Shown in pieces: positions 57,458 to 64,000 of a DNA stretch of 64,000 nt; positions within the stretch are counted from its first letter, which is position 1, and each line of letters starts with the position of its first letter. The translations under genes were made by a program, and so were the position numbers. The stretch lies in contig NZ_QPLT01000003.1 in assembly GCF_003666015.1 (NCBI RefSeq), forward strand, positions 62,001 to 126,000. Direction: 5' to 3'. The stretch is from Halorubrum sp. Atlit-26R (GTDB lineage Archaea; Halobacteriota; Halobacteria; Halobacteriales; Haloferacaceae). The notes under the pieces are model-generated. The model had not been told where the DNA came from. It saw nothing but the letters and a program-made list of their open reading frames with translations, and made no database searches.

Positions 57458-59746
57458 ATGCGACTCACGAGGAAGACGATAGCGAAGGTGATCGTCGCGG
57501 CGTTCCTGCTCAACCTCGTCGTGATGGGCGCCGGGGCGTGGTTCGCGTATCAGGAGGCGCCGCCGATACCCGACGAGGTCGTCGGCCCCGACGGCGAGAC
57601 GGTCGTCACCGCGGCCGAGGTCCAGGACGGGAAGGCGGCGTTCCAGCAGTACGGGCTGATGAACCACGGGTCGATCCTCGGCAACGGGGCGTACTACGGC
57701 GAGGACTACACCGCCGAGACGCTGGAGCTGAAGACCGAGCACATGCGCGAGTACTACGCCGACGCCGAGTACGGCGCGGCGTACGAAGAGCTCGACTCGG
57801 GACAGCAGTCGCGGATCGACGCGCTCGTCCGCGACGAGCTCGACGCGTCGCACGACGGGAGCGACACCGTCCGGTACTCGGCCGCCGAGCTGTACGCCCA
57901 CGAGCGGGTGCGCGAGACGTACGTCGAGCGCTACCACGAGGGCGACCACGACCGCGGCGTCCCGGTCGAGATGATCGAGTCCGCGGAGGGGGCGGAGGAC
58001 TTCGCCGACTTCGCGCTGTGGACCGCGTGGTTCTCGCACACCGACCGGCCGAACGCCGACCACTCGTACACCAACGAGTGGCCCTACGCGCCCGGCGCCG
58101 GCAACGACGCGACCGGCTCCGCGATGATCTGGAGCGTGATCGCCATGGTGCTGCTCGTCGGCGCCGCGGGCGCCGCGATCCTCCTTTATAAATCGGTGAA
58201 GCTCCCCGAGCCCTCCTCGGAGGGAATTTCGGTGCCCGAGCCGGGCGACGTGAGCGTCTTCCCGAGCCAGCGCGCCGCGCTCCGGTTCATTCCGATCGCG
58301 GCGGGGCTGTTCTTGGCGCAGGTCCTGTTGGGCGGCCTGCTCGCGCACTTCTACATCGAGCGGGCCGGGTTCTTCGGGATCGAGCGGATCTTCGGGATAC
58401 ACATCCTCCAGCTGCTCCCCTTCTCCATCGCGAAGACGTGGCACATCGACCTCGGAATCTTATGGATCGCGTCGACGTGGCTCGGCGCCGGGCTGTTCCT
58501 CCCGCCGCTGCTCACCGGCCACGAGCCGAAGCGGCAGGGGACGTACGTGAGCGTCCTGCTCGGCGCGCTCGTCGTCGTCGTGGTCGGCGGGATGGGCGGC
58601 ATCTGGCTCGGCGCGAACGGGTACCTCCCGGGCGAGCTCTGGTGGCTGCTCGGCAACGAGGGGCTCGAATACCTCGAGGTCGGGAAGGTGTGGCAGGCCG
58701 GCCTGCTCGCCGGGTTCGTCCTCTGGGCGATCCTCGCGATCCGGGGGCTCAAGCCGCTGCTCGACCGCGAGCCGGCCTACGGGCTCGCGCACATGATCCT
58801 CTATGCCGGCGGCTCGATCACCCTGCTGTTCGTCGCCGGCTTCATGTTCACGCCGTCGACGAACATCGCCGTCACGGAGTTCTGGCGCTGGTGGGTCGTC
58901 CACATGTGGGTGGAGGGCGCCTTCGAGTTCTTCATCGTCGCCATCATCGGGCTCACCCTCGTCTCCATGAACCTCCTGAGCCGGCGTAGCGCCGAGAAGG
59001 CGGTGATGCTCCAGGCGCTTCTCGTGATGGGGACCGGCGTCATCGGCGTCTCGCACCACTACTGGTGGATCGGGATGCCCGACTACTGGGTGCCGATCGG
59101 CAGCGTCTTCTCGACGCTGGAGCTGCTGCCGCTGATCTTCATCCTCTACGAGGCGATCGGCCAGTACCGCGCGATGCGCGAGACGGGGTTCCCGTACAAA
59201 CTGCCGTTCATGTTCATCGTCGCCAGCGGGATCTGGAACTTCGTCGGGGCCGGCGTCCTCGGCTTCTTCATCAACCTCCCGCTGATCAACTACTACGAGC
59301 ACGGGACGTACCTCACCGTCGGCCACGCGCACGCCGCGATGTTCGGCGCGTTCGGCTTCCTCGCGCTCGGCATGGTGACGTACATGCTCCAGCTGTCGAT
59401 CGACCCCGAGCGCTGGGACGCCTCCTGGCTCCGCGCGGCGTTCTGGTGTTGGAACGCCGGGCTGGCGCTGATGGTGTTCGTCTCCGTCCTCCCGGTCGGC
59501 TTCCTCCAGCTCGACGTCGCGTTCACGGAGAGCTACGCCGCGGCGCGCGGCCTCGCGTTCTACGAGCAAGATATCGTCCAGACGCTATTCTGGGCGCGGC
59601 TCCCGGGCGACACGCTGATAATCATCGGGACGGCGGTCTACGTCGCCGACCTGGTCCGCAAGCGGTTCGTCCTCCGCGCCTCCGAGGACGACCCCAGCGT
59701 CGACGACATGGCGGTCGCCGAGGGGATCGTCGGGGACGACGACTGA
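57458..59746 (+). CDS. norZ: Quinol-dependent nitric oxide reductase (qNOR)
   Basis: 762-residue membrane enzyme reducing NO to N2O with quinol. An N-terminal helix and a cytochrome c-like outer domain without a CxxCH heme site (residues ~35-215, containing HGSILGNGAYYGEDYTAETL) are fused to a 12-13-helix heme-copper oxidase-like core. The His ligands lie in IFGIHILQLLPFSIAKTWHI, MGTGVIGVSHHYWWIG (binuclear centre) and TVGHAHAAMFGAFGFLALGM. The replaced Tyr and Glu-rich helices are typical of NOR. Length agrees with NorZ. It starts at the ATG 57458; the stop is 134 bases before the subtilase end. Provides NO detoxification or the third step of denitrification. Confidence 0.95.
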   Translation: MRLTRKTIAKVIVAAFLLNLVVMGAGAWFAYQEAPPIPDEVVGPDGETVVTAAEVQDGKAAFQQYGLMNHGSILGNGAYYGEDYTAETLELKTEHMREYYADAEYGAAYEELDSGQQSRIDALVRDELDASHDGSDTVRYSAAELYAHERVRETYVERYHEGDHDRGVPVEMIESAEGAEDFADFALWTAWFSHTDRPNADHSYTNEWPYAPGAGNDATGSAMIWSVIAMVLLVGAAGAAILLYKSVKLPEPSSEGISVPEPGDVSVFPSQRAALRFIPIAAGLFLAQVLLGGLLAHFYIERAGFFGIERIFGIHILQLLPFSIAKTWHIDLGILWIASTWLGAGLFLPPLLTGHEPKRQGTYVSVLLGALVVVVVGGMGGIWLGANGYLPGELWWLLGNEGLEYLEVGKVWQAGLLAGFVLWAILAIRGLKPLLDREPAYGLAHMILYAGGSITLLFVAGFMFTPSTNIAVTEFWRWWVVHMWVEGAFEFFIVAIIGLTLVSMNLLSRRSAEKAVMLQALLVMGTGVIGVSHHYWWIGMPDYWVPIGSVFSTLELLPLIFILYEAIGQYRAMRETGFPYKLPFMFIVASGIWNFVGAGVLGFFINLPLINYYEHGTYLTVGHAHAAMFGAFGFLALGMVTYMLQLSIDPERWDASWLRAAFWCWNAGLALMVFVSVLPVGFLQLDVAFTESYAAARGLAFYEQDIVQTLFWARLPGDTLIIIGTAVYVADLVRKRFVLRASEDDPSVDDMAVAEGIVGDDD

Positions 59747-59880
59747 CGGTCCCACTCCCGTTTTCGCGAGCCGACGAGAATCAGGAGCGCGGCGGTCCCA
59801 CCCGGCGCCCGTTTGCCGGCCGAGGGCGCCGCCCGACGCGCGTGGCTCGCACCGATCGCGTTAGGCTCCTCTCGGTCGCG

Positions 59881-61326
59881 TCACTTCCCCTTCTTTTTCT
59901 TGCTTACTTCCCGGACGAGCGCTTCGAGGTCGAGGTGCCCTGCGCCGTGATAGGTCTCTCCCTCCTCGGGGGTGCTGGCGGTCTCCCGGATGAGGGACTC
60001 GACCTCGTCGACGGAGGCGTCGGGGCGGAGCGACCGGACGAGCGCGACCGCACCGGTGACCTGTGGCGCCGCCATCGAGGTCCCGGCCTTCCAGCCGTAG
60101 GACGCCGTCTGTTCCCCGTCGGGACCGGGGACGTTGACCGTGGAGTAGACGAGGTCGTTGTAGGCGTCCGGGTTGTTCGCGAGCGCCTCCTGATCGACGT
60201 TCCCGCCGGCGGCGCTCACGTCCACGGCGGAGCCGTAGTTCGTGTAGAACGCCGGCTCGGTCGTCGGCTCCTCCAGGCGGTTCCCGGTGAGCCACTTGGC
60301 CTCGTTGTCGCTGTGCTTGCCGCCCCAGCCGTAGCCGATGGGGCCGGTCGCGCTCACGCCGAAGACGCCGTCGGCCTCCGTCGGGAGGCTGAGGATGTTC
60401 TCGGCGTCCATGTCCAGCGAGGAGTTGCCCGCGGAGTTGACGATGACGGTCCCCTGCGAGCGAACGTACTCCGCGACCTGACTGATGATCTGCTCTAAGG
60501 CGATCAGGCCCGGGTACTCGACGGTGTCGGCGACCGTGTAGCCGACGCTGTAGTTGATCGCGTCACAGCCGATCTCCGCGGCGTACTCCCAGCCGGCGAG
60601 ACCGTCGCCCGCGAATCCCTCCTTCCCGGAGAACATCCGGACTGCGACGATCTCGGTGTCCGGCGCCGTGCCGAGCACGCCGCCGGCGGGACCGTCGTTG
60701 TCGTTCGTCGCGGCGATCGTGCCCGCGACGTGGGTGCCGTGATTGCCCGCGCCGTTGGGACGGAAGTCGAAACCGTCGCCGGTGATGTTCTTCGAGAGTT
60801 CCGCGTTGACGACGCCCTCCAGGTCCGGGTGGCCGTCGTACACGCCGGAGTCGACGACGGCGACGCGGGTCCCCTCGCCCGTCGTCGTGTCGTGGACGAA
60901 CTTCCCGCCGCCGGGCTTGTCGGTGAGTTCGCCGCTGACCCCCTGCTCGCGCTTGTCCCACTGGTACTCGGTGTTGCTCGGCGCGCCGTCGTGGTTGTGG
61001 CTCGCCGAGTCGCCCGCGGCCGACGGTCCCTCGGACTCGACGACCGCCCCGGCCTCGTCGTCGCTGCGGTCGATCTTCACGTCCGGCGCCGTCGCCGTCG
61101 GGCTGCCGACGCGGGTCTGATCACCGCGAGCGACCAGCACGTCGGCCGCCGAGAGGTCGTGAATGATCTCCACGTCGTCCGGCACGTCGCTCCGGTCGAC
61201 CTTCCTGAGGTTGATCAGGAACCGCTCGTCGTCTGTCGACGCCGACACGTTCCCCGTGCCGAACGCGAGGCCGCCGAGTGTTACGCTCGCTCCTTCGAGA
61301 AACCGCCGCCTGCTATGCTGTCGCAT
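59881..61326 (-). CDS. Tat-exported subtilisin-like serine protease (halolysin type)
   Basis: 481 residues. Tat signal QHSRRRFLEGASVTLGGLAF. An inhibitor-like propeptide (about 30-115) precedes the S8 domain with the catalytic Asp159 (VAVVDSGVYDGHPD), His199 (NHGTHVAGT), Asn301 (VNSAGNSS) oxyanion hole and Ser417 (GTSMAAPQVTG). The C terminus is short and ends in a Lys run (VSKKKKGK), lacking the PPC-like extension of larger halolysins. The ATG at 61326 is followed by an AT-rich promoter stretch upstream. A secreted protease for nutrient acquisition or surface processing. Confidence 0.92.
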   Translation of the reverse strand: MRQHSRRRFLEGASVTLGGLAFGTGNVSASTDDERFLINLRKVDRSDVPDDVEIIHDLSAADVLVARGDQTRVGSPTATAPDVKIDRSDDEAGAVVESEGPSAAGDSASHNHDGAPSNTEYQWDKREQGVSGELTDKPGGGKFVHDTTTGEGTRVAVVDSGVYDGHPDLEGVVNAELSKNITGDGFDFRPNGAGNHGTHVAGTIAATNDNDGPAGGVLGTAPDTEIVAVRMFSGKEGFAGDGLAGWEYAAEIGCDAINYSVGYTVADTVEYPGLIALEQIISQVAEYVRSQGTVIVNSAGNSSLDMDAENILSLPTEADGVFGVSATGPIGYGWGGKHSDNEAKWLTGNRLEEPTTEPAFYTNYGSAVDVSAAGGNVDQEALANNPDAYNDLVYSTVNVPGPDGEQTASYGWKAGTSMAAPQVTGAVALVRSLRPDASVDEVESLIRETASTPEEGETYHGAGHLDLEALVREVSKKKKGK

Positions 61327-61378
61327 GGCTTACCCACAGAAGATAGACAATTTACATAATTGTTTTCATACCAGAAAA

Positions 61379-62290
61379 TTAGTAGTGCCACGGATAGTCG
61401 CGGAACTGCGGCTCCCGACCTTCCAGGAACGCGTCGCGGCCCTCCTGAGCCTCCTCCGTCATGTACGCGAGCCGGGTCGCCTCGCCGGCGAACACCTGCT
61501 GGCCGACCATCCCGTCGTCGGCCATGTTGAACGCGTACTTCAGCATCCGCATCGCGGTCGGCGACTTCCGGGTCATCTCGTCGGCCCACTCGAGGGCCAC
61601 GTCCTCCAACTCCTCGTGCGGGACGACCTCGTTGACCATCCCCATGTCGGCCGCCTCCTCGGCCGAGTATGTCTTCCCGCGGAAGAAAACCTCGCGGGCC
61701 TTCTTCTGGCCGATCTGCTTCGCGAGGTACGCCGAGCCGAACCCGCCGTCGAACGAGCCCACGTCGGGGTCGGTCTGGAGGAACTTCGCGTGCTCCTCGC
61801 TGGCGAGCGTCATGTCGCAGACGACGTGCAGCGAGTGGCCGCCGCCGACCGCCCAGCCCGGGACGACCGCGACGACGGGCTTCGGCATGAATCGGATCAG
61901 CCGCTGGACCTCGAGGATGTGGAGCCGACCGGCGCGCGCCGAGCGGACGAGGTCGTCGTCGTCGTCGCCCGCCTCGTCGTCGTCGCGGTACTCGTAGCCG
62001 GAGCCGCCCCGCACCGACTGGTCGCCGCCCGAGCAGAACGCCCAGCCGCCGTCCTTCTCCGAGGGGCCGTTCCCGGTGAGGAGGACGGTGCCGACGTCCG
62101 CCTGCTTGCGCGCGTGATCCAGCGCGGCGTACAGCTCGTCGACCGTTCCCGGTCGGAACGCGTTGCGGACCGCGGGGCGGTCGAAGGCGATCCGGACCGC
62201 GGGGACGTCGACGGCGCGGTGATAGGTGATGTCGTCGAACTCGTCGGTGACGGGCTCCCACGCGTCGGGATCGAAGATCTCCGAGACCAT
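61379..62290 (-). CDS. menB: 1,4-Dihydroxy-2-naphthoyl-CoA synthase
   Basis: 303-residue crotonase-family enzyme of menaquinone synthesis, closing the naphthoquinone ring. WAFCSGGDQSVRGGSGY and VVPGWAVGGGHSLHVVCDM are the oxyanion and active-site motifs; KFLQTDPDVGSFDGGFGSAY contains the catalytic Asp/Ser region; the family C terminus FRDYPWHY is present. The ATG at 62290 (MVSEIFDPDAWEPV) is chosen over 62317 because a TATA-like GTTTATG (62315-62321) lies 25-31 bases upstream. Menaquinone is the electron carrier for the reductases in this window. Confidence 0.95.
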   Translation of the reverse strand: MVSEIFDPDAWEPVTDEFDDITYHRAVDVPAVRIAFDRPAVRNAFRPGTVDELYAALDHARKQADVGTVLLTGNGPSEKDGGWAFCSGGDQSVRGGSGYEYRDDDEAGDDDDDLVRSARAGRLHILEVQRLIRFMPKPVVAVVPGWAVGGGHSLHVVCDMTLASEEHAKFLQTDPDVGSFDGGFGSAYLAKQIGQKKAREVFFRGKTYSAEEAADMGMVNEVVPHEELEDVALEWADEMTRKSPTAMRMLKYAFNMADDGMVGQQVFAGEATRLAYMTEEAQEGRDAFLEGREPQFRDYPWHY

Positions 62291-62453
62291 GCCGGCTCCT
62301 ACGTCCGGCCCGCTCATAAACGGCGTCGGATCGAATGAGGAGAAACCGCCGACTCAGTCGGACGCGGCGCCGCCGCGCCGCGCGACGAGGACGGGGAGCC
62401 GATCCCAGCGTCTGGGACGGACGCCGGAGTCGCGGCTCGCCCGTCGGGACCCG

Positions 62454-62693
62454 TCAGTCGTTCTGCGCGTACGCACCCTTCGGGTGCCCCTTGTGCTGGA
62501 GGTTGCGGTTGTCGCGCTTCCGCGTCGCCGTCGCGGGGATGACCTCGCGGGTCGGGTCGATCTCCGACCGCGGCATCCCGGTGTAGCCGTGGTCCGGATG
62601 CTCGGAGCAGTGTGCCATCGCGTCGTGCGAGCCCTCCCACGGGCCCTCGTCACAGCCGTCCGCCGTACAGACGAACACTATCTCCTCTGACAT
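62454..62693 (-). CDS. Small Cys/His-rich conserved protein
   Basis: 79 residues. FVCTADGCDEGPWEGSHDAM and AHCSEHPDHGYTGMP supply three Cys and four His in zinc-finger-like spacing; the C-terminal half is basic (ATRKRDNRNLQHKGHPKGAY). Likely a zinc-binding nucleic acid or adapter protein, family unknown to me. It is upstream of menB on the same strand, 163 bases apart. Confidence 0.7.
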   Translation of the reverse strand: MSEEIVFVCTADGCDEGPWEGSHDAMAHCSEHPDHGYTGMPRSEIDPTREVIPATATRKRDNRNLQHKGHPKGAYAQND

Positions 62694-62800
62694 GCTAACC
62701 GGGGGTACCCGGCCGGTGTATAAAAACCTCGCACCGAAATTATCAGATTTGGATCTTCAGTTCCGCGCCATGAGACCGACTGACTGCGCGGCCGGACCCG

Positions 62801-63574
62801 CTAATCGCCGGCGGCGGGCGCGCCGAACAGCTCGACGCTCGTCCCGTCGTGTCGGCAGTCTTCGAGCGCGTGTTTGGCCGCGAAGCCGGCCTCGTGGGCG
62901 GACGGGCCCCGGCCGACGCCGACCTGAAGCTCGATGTCGACGTCGTCTTGCACGTGGGCGACCGCCGACGAGAACGCCGTCTCGGGGAGGTCGGGGCAGA
63001 CCGCGATGATGTTGTCCCCGCCGACGAAGAAGGAGAGCGCGCCGTGCGCCTCGCGGAGGTGGCGCATCAGCGAGCCGTACGCTCGTTCGATGTTGATGAA
63101 CGTGTCGAACTCGTTGAGTCGGTCGGTGTACTTGCCGGTCGCGTTGACCACGTCGAAGTGCGCGACCTGGAGGTCCGACCGGTCGGTCTCCGAGAGGTAC
63201 TCGCCGGCGAGCACCTCGGTCCGGCTCTCGTCCTGCGCGCTGCCCGCGGTCTGGAGCCGCCGGTTCGCCGCTTCGAGCGCGTCCACGGGACGCTCGGCGA
63301 CGGCGGTCCCGAGGCTCACGCTGACCGGGTAGCGGTTGCCGATCGACTCCTGAAGGGTCGCGTGGGCCGCGCCGTCGACGCCGTTCGTCACCGCGATCAT
63401 GTTGTCGAAGCGGGTGAAGAAGACGTAGGCGTCGCGGTGGCCGAGGAACTGGGCGACGTCGGCGAACAGCCGCGACTGGAGCGTCTGGAGGTCCATCTCC
63501 CGGCGCGGCTCCGGCGTCGTCGTCCACGGCCCGTAGTTGTCGATCTGGACGAGGGTCACCTGAGTCGTCGTCAC
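62801..63574 (-). CDS. GTP cyclohydrolase III (archaeal, GCH III)
   Basis: 257-residue archaeal enzyme that hydrolyses GTP to a formamido-pyrimidine phosphate for riboflavin/F420 synthesis. TLVQIDNYGPWTTTPEPRRE is the highly conserved N terminus. SRLFADVAQFLGHRDAYVFF, RFDNMIAVTNGVDGAAHATL and SFFVGGDNIIAVCPDLPETA are the duplicated nucleotide-cyclase-like halves, with the metal Asp residues in each. The GTG at 63574 matches the family start; the long upstream extension is unlikely. Confidence 0.93.
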   Translation of the reverse strand: MTTTQVTLVQIDNYGPWTTTPEPRREMDLQTLQSRLFADVAQFLGHRDAYVFFTRFDNMIAVTNGVDGAAHATLQESIGNRYPVSVSLGTAVAERPVDALEAANRRLQTAGSAQDESRTEVLAGEYLSETDRSDLQVAHFDVVNATGKYTDRLNEFDTFINIERAYGSLMRHLREAHGALSFFVGGDNIIAVCPDLPETAFSSAVAHVQDDVDIELQVGVGRGPSAHEAGFAAKHALEDCRHDGTSVELFGAPAAGD

Positions 63575-63729
63575 AGTGAACACCGATACGGAACGCTGCC
63601 GCTTTACCCTTCCGTTATCCCGAAGGTGGAACCGGTACCGAGTTCGTGATCGTTCCGTCGGCGCCGGCGGCCGGCTGCCGACCCCTGCCCGGGCGCAACC
63701 CCTACGGCCGTGGCGCCCCCACTCGAGGT

Positions 63730-64000
63730 ATGGCATACAGCGGCGCCGTCGTCGACGTCGACGGCACGGTCGTGCGCGGCGACGATCCGATCCCGGGCGC
63801 CCCGGCGGGGTACCGGCACCTCCGCGAGGCCGGGGTCGAGCCCCTGTTCGTCTCGAACAATCCGACGAAGGCGCCGCCGGCGTACGTCGACCGCCTCGGC
63901 GCGGCGGGGTACGACGTCGACGCCGACCGCGTCTTCACCGCCGGCAGCGTGACGACGCGGTACCTCCGAGAGCATCACGCCGACGACGATCTCCTCTGTG
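63730..64000 (+). CDS. HAD-family (NagD-like) phosphatase, 3' end outside window
   Basis: First 90 residues visible. AVVDVDGTVVRGDDPIPGAP carries motif I (D-x-D-G-T) and VEPLFVSNNPTKAPPAY motif II (S/T). The pattern is that of NagD/AraL/4-nitrophenylphosphatase-type HAD type IIA enzymes. The ATG at 63730 is the only good start. Substrate cannot be told. Divergent from GTP cyclohydrolase III. Confidence 0.85.
   Translation, partial: MAYSGAVVDVDGTVVRGDDPIPGAPAGYRHLREAGVEPLFVSNNPTKAPPAYVDRLGAAGYDVDADRVFTAGSVTTRYLREHHADDDLLC

Noticed and set aside
58186..58196. TTTATAAAT box inside norZ as a promoter
   Set aside because: It lies within the coding sequence of a conserved membrane protein, and nothing downstream needs a promoter.

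Overview
The window is from a haloarchaeon. It is GC-rich throughout, the proteins are acidic, and the gene content is archaeal: a CDC48 AAA ATPase, tRNA-splicing endonuclease EndA, aIF1, a CheF archaellum adaptor, a UbiA-type prenyltransferase of ether-lipid synthesis, GHMP-type shikimate kinase, GTP cyclohydrolase III, a plant-type 2Fe-2S ferredoxin with the halobacterial insertion, and many bat-type regulators. Promoters are mostly TATA boxes about 25-30 bases before the start codon, as expected for leaderless transcripts. The repeat families look Halorubrum-like to me, but the genus is an inference.

Layout. 1-5.3 kb: 3'-truncated cdc48 (minus), repeat copy R1, endA, and a membrane PAS/GAF/bat-type regulator. 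5.3-13 kb: a divergent operon for a Tat-exported molybdopterin oxidoreductase of the tetrathionate/polysulfide/arsenate reductase type (ferredoxin subunit, NrfD membrane subunit, catalytic subunit, chaperone), followed by an Mrp/ApbC Fe-S carrier. 13-25 kb: housekeeping genes (serS, pyrC, aIF1, UbiA), repeat copy R2, and a MoxR-DUF58-transglutaminase operon. 25-31.7 kb: an actin-like shape protein, a bat-type regulator, a radical SAM/SPASM enzyme with a small partner protein, ferredoxin, cheF and an orphan metal-ATPase-like membrane protein. 31.9-46.4 kb: an uptake and catabolism locus with a TRAP-TAXI transporter, UspA, FAH hydrolase, cupin, SDR, LarA-like nickel racemase, two enolase-superfamily enzymes, an acyl-CoA dehydrogenase, a D-2-hydroxyacid dehydrogenase, an MFS carrier and NikR. 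47-50.8 kb: a lower-GC island with a Tat lipoprotein, an IS1341-type TnpB element and a MazEF toxin-antitoxin pair, abutting the aroQ-shikimate kinase pair. 52-56 kb: a three-gene lipoprotein/membrane operon, small haloarchaeal proteins and a ferredoxin. 56-64 kb: tRNA-Leu(UAA), tRNA-derived repeats, repeat copy R3 interrupted by a MITE, a MoaD-like protein with a Cys-Cys end divergent from quinol nitric oxide reductase, a subtilase, menB, GTP cyclohydrolase III and a truncated HAD phosphatase.

Functional themes are anaerobic or alternative respiration (molybdenum enzyme, menaquinone, NO reductase, ferredoxins) and sugar-acid or hydroxy-acid use. A CGAAC-N2-GTTCG palindrome precedes the radical SAM operon, the ferredoxin gene and the MoaD-like/norZ promoter pair, and may tie these into one oxygen- or nitrate-responsive regulon.

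The most unusual finding is a family of three dispersed intergenic elements (R1, R2, R3). Each starts with a TATA box, folds into several long stems whose sequences differ between copies while pairing is kept, and ends in a fixed-length 43-base tail with another TATA-like box. This is what a structured non-coding RNA family would look like. One copy has been split by a 222-bp MITE with a clean 8-bp target duplication.
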